This document shows, one piece after another, positions 36,794-48,640 of a stretch of 64,000 bases of DNA. The stretch is from Henckelia pumila (taxonomy: Eukaryota > Streptophyta > Magnoliopsida > Lamiales > Gesneriaceae), in contig NC_133123.1 of assembly GCF_033568475.1 (NCBI RefSeq), forward strand, positions 152,659,753 to 152,723,752. The letters are read 5' to 3'. Both the position numbers and the translations under genes were made by a program. The notes under the pieces are model-generated. The model worked only from the letters and a program-made list of their open reading frames with translations. It searched no databases and was not told the origin of the DNA. Position 1 is the stretch's first letter. Each line of letters starts with the position of its first letter.

Positions 36794-39700
36794 ATTCCTT
36801 CCCCTCTTAAATGGAATTTCGTCCTCGAAATTCGGGACATACTAACGAGGTCTGGACACGTACGACTAAGTAACATCAACTTTTCTAACTCTTCACTCAC
36901 CCGAGTTGACACTAATAGCTTATTCTGTGCACTATGATGCTTATTGGCATCTATATCATCAAGTATTGGACTAACTCCTACTGCAATATAAAATTTACAT
37001 TTCTTACTTGTTCCCAAATGGTCTTATCCTCAAGAAAATTCTATCACTCCTCAAATTTACTTTCTATACAAATTTACAAACTTAAAAGCGTCATCTTACT
37101 GCAACCGATAAGTTCTCCATCTTACAAATTCTTAGGTCTTTAAGTTATTACACAACATACATTGTCAACCTTAATCCCTACGTCAGAATTCCAGGCAATA
37201 GAGTTCATATATCCCATAAATAATTTATGTCGACTTCTACCAAACTTAAAAACTTTCTAACAACGAAGTTATGTAATGTCTATTTACTAAGTAGACTTAA
37301 CTTACATGATTTACAATTCGAACTCTTAAGAAATTTTCAAGTTCCCAAAATACTTAGCGACTAAACACTAAACTTTTCTAAATAGGATAGCTTAGGGACT
37401 ATACAATTCTATCTCATTAGACCTTAGGATATGATATGAATTTTACCCATACTTCCCCAATATCGATATATGAAACCTGTCAGGTATCACTAACAACTCC
37501 GTGCCATCTCAAAAGATAAAACAAATTACCTATCTCCTCAACAACTGCATAAGTACCGACAATCAAGCTAATTTCCTTATATTCCCAAATCAACAATATT
37601 ACGAAACGATACCTTCAAGAACAACTTAACATCCAATTTTTAAATTCTACAGGTCTACGCCGCTTGTTAGCAATGATTTACTTATTGCTATTGGACTATG
37701 CTCAATCCCTTATTAGTTACCAAACTCACAACGCTTAAAGGAATGATTAAAGTTCTCTTAAGCAACGACTCTAGTTCGGTTAACCTTCAAGTAGAAAATA
37801 GTGACTCTCCTCATCTTAGGATCGATTGGCCCATTCCTGTAAACAAATCTAATCTAATCCTTGAAAAGGTAATATAACCTTAAAATCCACTGTTGTTCAA
37901 TTCCCATGGTAATAGCCGTTAACATATATAATCCAAATAGATGCCTAAACAGATCCCAATTATCCATTCATCAATTTACACGTTCACCTCTAGCCTCTTT
38001 GATTATACCGAAAGTTCAACTCTTGATTAAGATTTCCCAATAGATTTATCCACCTTTTCTATCCCAGACGCAACGACTAAGAAATCTATATTTTTCTTTG
38101 AAGACAAAACATACCACAAACTATTATCCACTTATTGGGTTAGATGATCCCTAAGTACCAAATAATTCTTATACATCATCGGAAGACATATCTCAACTTT
38201 CTATTTCAATTTGACAGCATGTTTGAAAATCCAAAATTCCCAAATTATTATATGTACAACCTGAATTCAAATTTCAAGAACTTAGCATACCACTGGATAC
38301 CTCGAAGGGTTTCTCAATTTCCTTAGTATTTCACCGAGAAATAAATCTACATCTTATCCAGAAAATAAAACTACCTGAAAATTCTATTCATCAATCTACC
38401 TCCAAGGTTGGTGCATTAGTCTTATCAGTTGACATTCACAAGATCTTAGGATGCTAATATAAAGTACCCAAAAGTATTCTAGGGATAACTCTATTTTCCT
38501 TCAATTTTCTAAATCATAGTCAGGTTATTATCACACCCAATCTGCTTACCAAAAATCGTCTGTTCACTCTTAATGATCCTGTCAAAAATTGAAGCAACAC
38601 ATTCAATTAATTCACTAACTAACAGTCTTCCTGCTAAGACTTGATATAATTGATAATCCTCATTCCTCGGAACGCCACTGCAACTTAGGATTTTATCAAG
38701 TACTATTACTAAATTCCAACAATCTAAACTCTCACTATGCGGTTACGAGTCGATTTTTCTATTCAAGAAGTCGGAATGATAACCGAAAGTGTGATCCACT
38801 CAACTAATTCGCCGTGATGGATCATGAAAGGAAATAAATACACATGTAATGCTGCTTAATACGAAACAAAATAATGCAAGCATTACAAAGAAGCGAGCTG
38901 AAGAATACCAATCTGGATAAGTGAAAACAACTCACTCATAATTCAAGTCTAGAGATGAATGAATAATAATGGAGGCTCCATGAATAATAAATATGAGCCA
39001 ACAAGATAACAAATCTAGTGATAACTCATCAAGAGTAATGGCATCATGCTCAAACAATCAAAGCACAATCAAGGGTAGACAGTGTGACTCCAATCGAGAG
39101 TAGTCCACACAAATCCATAATTAGGGAAACAACGGTACAAAGACATATTCAGGAGTCAACCACACAACGCAAGTAGATCACCAATAAAAATACAAAGTGA
39201 TGCTTATTCGCATCAACATGTGTGGTTCTAGTACTGGAGAAAATTTCAAGAAATGTGAAATACGAACATGGTCTTATTAAAAGTTCAACCAATGTCAAAG
39301 TAGTAGAATATAAAGTTGACTGACGTCATACGATTTCATAAATGCACAAAGGAAGTGCAGAGAGATTTTGGATACTCAAAAGTAGATGTTGCGATGGATA
39401 TGAGCACAAAAGAAGAAAAAGAATTAATGATCGAAATAGTAGTTCACATAATCGAAAGACTCATTAGTAACCGATTCACTATTTCCCAAAAACATAATTG
39501 CCGCAAAAGGACAAAAGAAAACTCAAACTATCCATAAAAATATAAAACGAAGTGCGTATCCCAAGTCTTTGCACAGATTCGAATCAATAACTTAACTGGC
39601 CAAAACATACGTCTTATCAAGTTCTAAACAAACTATGCACTTAGTTGCATCCGACTTGAATCCAATATAAGAAAACAACCTACAACAGTAATACACAATT

Positions 39701-40120
39701 ACTATCTCTTAATGCGCAAGTTAAATATTTCTGACAAACTCCTACAACTCATCAAAATTGCTAACACTACTGAATAACTCAAACAACAACCACGTAATGT
39801 CCAAAATTGGAAGGAATATTGGTACACCCACTTCGTTTAACTTGAATTCGCATGCTATAAAAATATAGACAGTCAAATAGTACACTTTAACTACTAAAGA
39901 AATTTTAAATAATAAAACATTGAGCTACACATTTAAATAAATTAAACATCTAATTTGAAAATATTTTAAAAAGGATGACATCAAAACATTTAAAGTAATA
40001 ACTCAAATGCGTCTAACATATAAAATTACTTAAAACTTACAGACTTTGAGGCGAGATCCCCTGAGTTTCGGCAACCGGCAGTAGGCTCAGCCCAAACCAA
40101 GACCGTGCTCTGATACCAAC
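36794..40120 (-). other. Non-coding interior of the LARD-like element
   Basis: 3.3 kb, AT-rich, with stops in all frames and no Gag, PR, RT or INT motif recognised. At its left edge the - strand reads AATTTCGAGGACGAAATTCC followed by a purine tract. At its right edge the - strand reads GTTGGTATCAGAGCACGGTC (40120-40101). Only the signals for replication appear to be kept. Confidence 0.8.
40107..40118 (-). other. LARD-like element primer-binding site
   Basis: TGGTATCAGAGC on the - strand, two bases inside the LTR at 40121. It is complementary to the initiator Met tRNA and fixes the element's orientation. Confidence 0.85.
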
Positions 40121-43100
40121 TGAAACGACCCTAACCTCTATGCTTTATTTAATTTAAAGGAAATTACGGATTTATAAAATTTTGCCATGACTTGTTTGCA
40201 AAGAAAACAAGCCATCTTAACCCAGTCAGCAGTCCAAGTAAGGAAAAGCAACTGACGTAAGACTTAAGTGCGTTAAACATAAACATGCAATCCTAGTAAC
40301 CACCTCCCGGTTACAGCATAAAGTAAACTAAGGAATTTAAAAGAGTGCGTTAAACATAAACATGCATAGGTGATGGCATACTACAAATCATCAACTGTAG
40401 CACAGGGAATACACATCCTGGCTAAAAACACTGTAAGTACTCAAATAACTCTTCATTATTACATAACAGAGTAAATATGCGGAAAACTTAAACATGCAAT
40501 AGCGACGGTCATTGGGCTTCGCACTACCAGTGGCCTCAACCCAGTGGATCCTGCCCCTCCATCGCCTCAACATAAAACTCATCACCTGCAATCAAACAAG
40601 CGTAGTGAGTCTAAAGACTCAACAAGCATAAACAGTTGAATATCAAGGTTTAAAAATAGATGATGCTTTACTCAAACTATGATACTTAGTATACTTTTGA
40701 ACTTTAACTGTAAATATGCATGAAACTAGAGTGTATAGGAAACATGCATTGATGAACTCATGCTATAGAAGACTTTCAACTTTCTTGACATAAACCTCAT
40801 GCTTTACTTAACCTCATACTTTTCTTAACCTCATGCATGACTGACTGACATCAACGTAAGACGAGTCAAACTGAAACTTTAAACTTTAACTTTTAAACTT
40901 CTCTTTTCTTTTTCCTCTTAGAAATCAGTTCCTTGATTTGTGACCCTCTGTTTCGATCATGATCATGGCTGCAGTGCACTATGCCGGCAAGACGACGAGA
41001 TTTCTCCCGACGAACTTAACCCCTCTGTGGCAAGGAGACCGAGATTGCTCCCGATCCCACATTGCCCCTCTATGACAAGGAGACCGAGATTGCTCCCGAT
41101 CCCACATTGCCCCTCTGTGGGTAGGGTAGACAAGATGTCTCTTGCTCCCTACCTAAACCTCTGTAACCTCTTGGTGAGTAGACCGAGGCATCTCCCGGCC
41201 TAACAACACCCCTCTTTGTCACAAACAAATCACTTCATTCAAAAACATTTACTTTCTTTTCCTTTTCATTCATTAAGACTCGACTCACACCTTTTTAATC
41301 ATGCATACATGAAAAGACCTCCTTTCACTTTATTTTTCTCAAGAACATGCCATATGCACACGAACATGCAACCTTTAAGATATGAGACTCAACTCAATTA
41401 TGCTTTGGCATGCAAGACTCAAAGAGACTTTCTTTAAATTTTTCTTTGGCATCAAGAATAAGACTCACACACACGAACGTGCAACTTCAAGAATGAGACT
41501 CGACTCCATTGCATGTGAGAACGATGAGCGAGTGGCTGCCCCTAACCCTCAAGACTTTACTCTTTTGCCAAAGTCCTAACTTTTCAACTTAGACCGAGCA
41601 AGAAAACTGAAAAACCTTTTTTCTCACTCATGCCTTAACCAAAACCCGTCCCGCTTGAACCGACACATTCCTAACTCTTAAAATTTACCATATGACCAGG
41701 TTTCAACTTCATTTGACCTCTTATACAAAATGCCAAACAACCCATCCCGGACAGCTCACTTTTGACTATAAATTTCTGCACCGACACTTAAACTTCAAAA
41801 ATTCATAACTTATTAAATACTTATCCGAATTAAGCCTATTTTATACCGACACGACCGCAACGTCATTAACTAAACTTAGGACAAAACAGAATCGACACAG
41901 ACCTCGACTAGGAAACTGCCCTGCCCCGAATTCAGACTGCCCTGTCCAAACTAGACACCTCAAATGCCCTACTAGTTTGTGAAACCTTCACCAATCATGC
42001 ACCCTTGCTTCTAAGACCACTCCAATCCATCAAACACACTTAAAACCATCTCTTAGGACTTACATCAAACACTTGGGCAGCCCACTTCTTCACTTCGACA
42101 TCACATATCAAAATTTACATGATTTTGCACCAAAAAGTGGCAACCTCAAGAGCAAACAATCAAGACCAATGCAATACATCAAAATGCTTCAAACACACTT
42201 CATTTCCATCCCTTACACATGTAAATTTTCGAAAATAGGGCACACCAATTTCTGGAAATTCGAAATTTACTTCATGCATGCAAAATGACTTAAGCTTTCC
42301 AACACAACTCACCATTTATCAACTTAAAACTCAATCTAATGCATAAATTCGAAAATCCCACATAAAAATCTAAAATTCCAGAAATGTATCAAGTCATACA
42401 TGCTAAAAATCATAGTCATTTCGAAATTTAAAAAGAAGCTAGGAGCAAATACATAATAGCTTGATTGAAAGCCCAAGAAAAGTCTACACTTGCCTTCAAC
42501 CTTTAATACCCACAAAATTTCGAAATGCAAAGAGGAGAGGGGCTGGACTTTTGCTCAAACACCAAGCTACTACTCCTATGGAGGTCCTCCGGCGACGTCA
42601 TCGGCGGTGGAGGGCGGCGGCGGCAGCTAAGGCTTGAGGGAGGAGAGGCCGAAATGCTTGGAGGGAAATGGGAGAAAAGATAATGGAGGGGGCGGCTCTT
42701 CATCAAAAGAAAGGGGATAGGGTTTGTAAAATATTAGTAGAGTGTTTTATTTTGTGTGTATTGTGTGTATAAAGTAGTGTGAATGTGTGTGAGTTAATGG
42801 GTAACTTTGACTAGAAAAAGAGCTATCTCAAAAAAAGCAACTTTCTCTTTTCTTTTCAAAATAAAAGCTAGCACTAACACTCTCATACATTTAAAATATC
42901 TAACAAAATAATCAAAGTTGGAATTTAGTATTCCGGGTCTAAAATACTGTTTTTCAAAGAATTTTTAAAATAAACTCAAGAATGCGATAAATGCGATTCT
43001 TGTTACCCGAAAATTCTAAAAATCCAAACTTCATCATTTTTCCTCCAAACTCACACTTAACATTTTTAGAAATACAGTCTGGGAATAACCGCCATAATCC

Positions 43101-43614
43101 GTCACTGCCGAGGTCGGAACCGGAGAACCCTGAACTTAAAACTTTATTATAAACATTCTTGAAATAACTGAGCATTCATAACTTTAAAGGAACATTAAGC
43201 AGTCGCATCAATCAATTAAAATTAACACTTTAAATATTTTGATGTCACAACAATAAGTGAAATATTTACCTAAAAGATAGAGCAATTAAAAGCCATTTAA
43301 ATAATTACACTAACGGCATAAAAACCTTTAAAATGATTTAGGCAGATAACGACTTAAAAATAATTAAGCTAAACATTTAAAATCATTTAAATGAATAAAC
43401 TAAGCAATTAAAATAATTTCAATAAGAAAGCTTAAACCTTTAAAATACTTAAAACAAATAAGCTGCACGATAAAAATCATTTGGATAAATAAACTTAAAC
43501 AATTAAAACATAACTCACATAAATAATTTAAATAAATTAAACTAAAAGATAATAAATCCTAATATTTATTAAATTAATGAATGCGATTTAGTGGATTGGA
43601 TTCCAGGTACTACA
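40121..43614 (-). repeat. LARD-like element LTR (right; 5' LTR in element sense)
   Basis: 3,494 bp, nearly identical to the left copy, with scattered single-base differences. Followed by the target duplication TATCG. Confidence 0.9.
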
Positions 43615-43683
43615 TATCGAGCTCGTATTGCAACCACAATATTATCCGATGAAAATGGATTATTGAAAAACAAGTTTGAGTAA
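43615..43683 (+). CDS. Displaced last part of the ULP-like gene's final exon
   Basis: After the second TATCG copy, the protease frame interrupted at 33,300 can be followed for about 21 more codons (from A at 43,620) to a TAA at 43681-43683. Its position immediately beyond the target duplication and its matching phase show that the gene was whole before the LTR element landed. In the present arrangement these codons are 10 kb away and would need splicing out of the LTR element to be used. Confidence 0.75.
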   Translation, partial: YRARIATTILSDENGLLKNKFE

Positions 43684-44006
43684 TGTTATGGAGGAAGAGA
43701 CGTACTAGTTTAGTATTTGAGCTTTGCTGGTCTATATAGTAGAGTTCACTTATATCATGTACTAATGTGATGAAACATATGGTTGTTGATGCATGACTTT
43801 TGTTTTTGTCCGAACCTTGAACCATGACTTTTGTTTTTGTGCAAACTCAAGGTTCAGTTAGAATGAGTATATGCGGGTTTATGTTCTCTATTATAATTAA
43901 ATTATACCCAAATCGCATTAATATTCTCCAATTACATTCATCTGTGCCCCAAAAATATGTTTGTATTGTCTTGTGTTTATATTATGGATTAGACCTAAAG
44001 TGTGCT
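43684..44006. other. 3' region of the ULP-like gene, start of repeat decay
   Basis: AT-rich, no gene. From about 43,900 the sequence looks like a strongly diverged copy of the 209-bp unit that follows. Confidence 0.5.
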
Positions 44007-47000
44007 TGAATCTTCAAAAAATATTCTCGAATTAAATTATTTTGTGCCAAAAACAGAACATGGTATTATATTGTATTTGATAGATAAAAACCATGCAAAG
44101 AAACTATTTTTCTAACACAACATACATATTAGTTTTCATTAAGACCAATGGGGTAGTTTTCGATTTGCATGCTCAAAATTCTATTTTATATTCTTGATTC
44201 AGCCTAGAGTATGCTTGAATTTTCTTAAAATATTCTGAAATTAAATTCTTTTGTGCCAAAAAAATAATATGGTATTATATTGTGTTTGAAAGATAAAAAC
44301 CATGCAAAGAAGCTATTTTTCCAACACAACATACATATTAGTTTTCATTAAGACCAATGGGGTAGGTCTCGATTTGCATGCTCAAAATGCTATTTTATAT
44401 TCTTGATTTGGCTTATAGTATGCTGGAATCGTCTTCAAATATTCTGAAATTATATTCTTTTGTGCCAAAAAAATAAGATGGTATTATATTGTGTTTGAAA
44501 GATAAAAACCATGCAAAGAAGCTATTTTTCCAACACAACATACATATTAGTTTTCATTAAGACCAATGGGGTAGGTCTCGATTTGCATGCTCAAAATGCT
44601 ATTTTATATTCTTGATTTGGCTTATAGTATGCTGGAATCGTCTTTAAATATTCTGAAATTATATTCTTTTGTGCCAAAAAAATAAGATGGTATTATATTG
44701 TGTTTGAAAGATAAAAACCATGCAAAGAAGCTATTTTTTCAACACAACATACATATTAGTTTTCATTAAGACCAATGGGGTAGGTCTCGATTTGCATGCT
44801 CAAAATGCTATTTTATATTCTTGATTTGGCTTATAGTATGCTGGAATCGTCTTTAAATATTCTGAAATTATATTCTTTTGTGCCAAAAAAATAAGATGGT
44901 ATTATATTGTGTTTGAAAGATAAAAACCATGCAAAGAAGCTATTTTTCCAACACAACATACATATTAGTTTTCATTAAGACCAATGGGGTAGGTCTCGAT
45001 TTGCATGCTCAAAATTCTATTTTATATTCTTGATTTCGCTTATAGTATGCTGGAATCGTCTTCAAATATTCTGAAATTATATTCTTTTGTGCCAAAAAAA
45101 TAAGATGGTATTATATTGTGTTTGAAAGATAAAAACCATGCAAAGAAGCTATTTTCCAACACAACATACATATTAGTTTTCATTAAGACCAATGGGGTAG
45201 GTCTCGATTTGCATGCTCAAAATTTTATTTTATATTCTTGATTTCGCTTATAATATGCTGGAATCGTCTTCAAATATTCTGAAATTAGATTCTTTTGTGC
45301 CAAATAAATAAGATGGTATTATATTGTGTTTGAAAGATAAAAACCATGCAAAGAAGCTATTTTTCTAACACAACATACATATTAGTTTTCATTAAGACCA
45401 ATGGGGTAGGTCTCGATTTGCATGCTCAAAATGCTATTTTATATTCTTGATTTGGCTTATAGTATGCTGGAATCGTCTTCAAATATTCTGAAATTATATT
45501 CTTTTGTGCCAAAAAAATAAGATGGTATTATATTGTGTTTGAAAGATAAAAATCATGCAAAGAAGCTATTTTTCCAACACAACATACATATTAGTTTTCA
45601 TTAAGACCAATGGGGTAGGTCTCAATTTGCATGCTCAAAATTCTATTTTATATTCTTGATTTCGCTTATAGTATGCTGGAATCGTCTTCAAATATTCTGA
45701 AATTATATTTTTTTGTGCCAAAAAAATAAGATGGTATTATATTGTGTTTGAAAGATAAAAACCATGCAAAGAAGCTATTTTTCCAACACAACATACATAT
45801 TAGTTTTCATTAAGACCAATGGGGTAGGTCTCGATTTGCATGCTCAAAATTCTATTTTATATTCTTGATTTCGCTTATAATATGCTGGAATCGTCTTCAA
45901 ATATTCTGAAATTAGATTCTTTTGTGCCAAATAAATAAGATGGTATTATATTGTGTTTGAAAGATAAAAACCATGCAAAGAAGCTATTTTTCTAACACAA
46001 CTTACATATTAGTTTTCATTAAGACCAATGGGGTAGGTCTCGATTTGCATGCTCAAAATGCTATTTTATATTCTTGATTTGGCTTATAGTATGCTGGAAT
46101 CGTCTTCAAATATTCTGAAATTATATTCTTTTGTGCCAAAAAAATAAGATGGTATTATATTGTGTTTGAAAGATAAAAACCATGCAAAGAAGCTATTTTT
46201 CCAACACAACATACATATTAGTTTTCATTAAGACCAATGGGGTAGGTCTCGATTTGCATGCTCAAAATGCTATTTTATATTCTTGATTTGGTTTATAGTA
46301 TGCTGAAATCGTCTTCAAATATTCTGAAATTATATTCTTTTGTGCCAAATAAATAAGATGGTATTATATTGTGTTTGAAAGATAAAAACCATGCAAAGAA
46401 GCTATTTTTCCAACACAACATACATATTAGTTTTCATTAAGACCAATAGGGGTAGGTCTCGATTTGCATGCTCAAAATTCTATTTTATATTCTTGATTTC
46501 GCTTATAATATGCTGGAATCGTCTTCAAATATTATGAAATTAGATTCTTTTGTGCCAAAAAAATAAGATGGTATTATATTGTGTTTGAAAGATAAAAACA
46601 ATGCAAAGAAGCTATTTTTCCAACACAACATACATATTAGTTTTCATTAAGACCAATGGGGTAGGTCTCGATTTGCATGCTCAAAATGCTATTTTATATT
46701 CTTAATTTGGTTTATAGTATGCTGGAATCGTCTTCAAATATTCTGAAATTATATTCTTTTGTGCCAAATAAATAAGATGGTATTATATTGTGTTTGAAAG
46801 ATAAAAACAATGCAAAGAAGCTATTTTTCCAACACAACATACATATTAGTTTTCATTAAGACCAATGGGGTAGGTCTTGATTTGCATGCTCAAAATGCTA
46901 TTTTTTATTCTTGATTTGGAGTATGCTGGAATCGGTTTCAAATATTCTGAAATTAGATTCTTTTGTGCCAAAAAAATAAGATGGTATTATATTATGTTTG

Positions 47001-47137
47001 AAAGATAAAAACCATGCAAAGAAGCTATTTTTCCAACACAACATACATATTAGTTTTCATTAAGACCAATGGGGTAGGTCTCGATTTGCATGCTCAAAAT
47101 GCTATTTTATATTCTTGATTAAGACCAATGGGGTAGG
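44007..47137. repeat. 209-bp tandem satellite array, ~15 copies
   Basis: The anchor AAGACCAATGGGGTAG recurs at 44141, 44350, 44559, 44768, 44977, 45185, 45394, 45603, 45812, 46021, 46230, 46439, 46649, 46858 and 47062. The period is 209 bp with rare 1-5-bp indels. Units are AT-rich and mostly very similar; edge units are more diverged, as expected from unequal exchange. Interior units alternate between forms such as GATTTGGCTTATAG and GATTTCGCTTATAG, hinting at a higher-order pattern. There is no coding content. The array lies inside MULE 2 between its two genes. Confidence 0.95.
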
Positions 47138-47475
47138 TCTTGAATTAAATGCATTTGTGCATAAAATATTCTTGAATTACTTGCAATTGTTTACTTGCTT
47201 TACTACTGAAGAAATATGTTGGTATTCATGACTATTTTAAATTGAATGCAGTATAATCATGTTCTTTAGATTAAAATTAATTGACTTTTTGAGCATATAT
47301 AAAGAGCTACCAATTCCAGATTTTAGAAAAATAGTTCTCAATCTTTACAATTTTGTACTAACTTTCTGAAATTTTTTGACATAATTCTATTACACATCAA
47401 CACACCTACAAAACAAGGGGAAGAACCACAAGTATTTCAGTTCCATGTTTGAAACCGACTACTCAACAACATACC
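47138..47475. other. Unique non-coding segment of MULE 2
   Basis: AT-rich, with no gene or repeat recognised between the satellite and the Cassandra element. It ends in the target duplication ATACC (47,471-47,475). Confidence 0.5.
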
Positions 47476-47687
47476 TGTGACGCCCGGGGCTGAAGAGGCA
47501 GGGAGTGATCGCCGGTGCCAAGAGGTTGCACGGACAATGAGCGGCTCCTGGTAGGCTTCTAGGCGGAGGGAGACATGAATGAACCGATCCCGTGCCGGAA
47601 TGAGAGGGATTCTGAGACTGTGTAGGTATGAGACTACATAGCTGAGGAGGGTTTAAAAGATTTCATATGTACTACTCATATAAAGAA

Positions 47688-47795
47688 GGTGCATCTTCTT
47701 TTCGGAAGCTCATCACATAAGAACTCCAAAGCTAAGCGTGCTTGACTTAGGGCAATTATAGGATGGGTGACCCCCTGGGAAGTTTCTCAGGGTGC
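47688..47795 (+). ncRNA. 5S-rRNA-like segment in Cassandra LTR 1
   Basis: Keeps the 5S internal promoter parts: a box A-like AAGCTAAGCGTGCTTG at 47729-47744, an intermediate element, and box C GGATGGGTGACC at 47761-47772 followed by CCTGGGAAG. The first third is diverged from plant 5S rRNA. A matching copy is at 48137-48244 in LTR 2 with AAGTTAAGCG, closer to true 5S. It is a retrotransposon promoter, not a ribosomal gene. Confidence 0.85.
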
Positions 47796-48136
47796 GTGTG
47801 AGTGAGGACATAAGCACGCTGAAAAGACTCGTCTTGATACAGTGGGTCATTACAAATGGTATCAGAGCCGACCTCTCTTAGTACGGTATGGTTCGGGGAC
47901 GAACCAAGCGGAAGCTGGTGGGCATGTGACGCCCGGGGCTGAAGAGGCAGGGAGTGATCGCCGGTGCCAAGAGGTTGCACGGACAATGAGCGGCTCCTGG
48001 TAGGTTTCTAGGCGGAGGGAGACATGAATGAACCGATCCCGTGCCGGAATGAAAGGGATTCCGAGACTGTGTAGGTATGGGACTACATAGCTGAGGAGGG
48101 TTTAAAAGATTTCATATGTACTGCTCATATAAAGAA

Positions 48137-48244
48137 GGTGCATCTTCTTTTCGGAAGCTCATCACATAAGAACTCCAAAGTTAAGCGTGCTTGACTTAGG
48201 GCAATTATAGGATGGGTGACCCCCTGGGAAGTTTCTCAGGGTGC
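48137..48244 (+). ncRNA. 5S-rRNA-like segment in Cassandra LTR 2
   Basis: As in LTR 1, but with AAAGTTAAGCGTGCTTG, which matches plant 5S box A better. Box C GGATGGGTGACC is identical in the two LTRs. Confidence 0.85.
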
Positions 48245-48303
48245 GTGTGAGTGAGGACATAAGCACGCTGAAAAGACTCGTCTTGATACAGTGGGTCATT
48301 ACA

Positions 48304-48640
48304 ATACCAATAACATAAAAGTCATTGACCACAAAAAAAACACAAAGATCTGACACCGCTCTCAAGTAGCAACCAGGAACAAGCCAACGAAACATCAACA
48401 TAATAAAATAAAATATCAATCAACGCAAAAATACGCCTCCATTATTGCAGCTGGATCGAGTAAACCTTCTTGTAGATGCATCCTCGCAAAATGCTTGTTC
48501 CAATATGCGACTTTTCCTGTATATAAAAAAATGAATTACAATTTGTTAGATAAATCATAATAATGGATGGTAAAAAAATAATACAATATTTTACTTGTAA
48601 ATAAAACAGTTCAATACTATTTCATCAATCAAAAACAGAA
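48304..48640. other. 3' flank of the MULE 2 transposase gene
   Basis: Between the Cassandra element and the transposase stop codon. AT-rich, no gene; probably the mudrA 3' UTR on the - strand. Confidence 0.5.

Larger units (their letters stand above)
33301..43614 (-). mobile_element. Non-autonomous LTR retrotransposon (LARD-like) in the ULP gene
   Basis: A 10,314-bp element with two ~3,493-bp direct LTRs (33301-36793 and 40121-43614) and a perfect target duplication TATCG (33,296-33,300 and 43,615-43,619). It is oriented on the - strand: the primer site TGGTATCAGAGC reads from 40118 to 40107 and the polypurine tract lies next to 36,794. The 3.3-kb interior has no gag or pol similarity. It fits the large retrotransposon derivative class, which depends on proteins of other elements. 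LTR copies differ at few sites, so it is young. Confidence 0.9.
47476..48303 (+). mobile_element. Cassandra-type TRIM retrotransposon
   Basis: 828 bp with two 379-bp LTRs (47476-47854 and 47925-48303), a 70-bp interior and a perfect target duplication ATACC (47,471-47,475 and 48,304-48,308). The primer site TGGTATCAGAGC is at 47857-47868 and a purine-rich GAAGCTGGTGGGCA precedes the second LTR. LTRs start TGTGACGCCCGGGG and carry a 5S-rRNA-like segment, the hallmark of the Cassandra family. It has no coding capacity and depends on other elements to move. The LTRs differ at only a few bases, so the insertion is fairly recent. Confidence 0.95.

Noticed and set aside
44007-47137. Repeat array could be taken for a CRISPR-like locus
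   Set aside because: Units of 209 bp are repeated over their whole length with no unique spacers, and the context is a plant transposon; it is a tandem satellite.
47688-48244. Two 5S rRNA genes
   Set aside because: Only the internal promoter part matches well. Both copies sit in TRIM LTRs with a primer site and a target duplication, so they belong to Cassandra, not to a 5S rDNA array.
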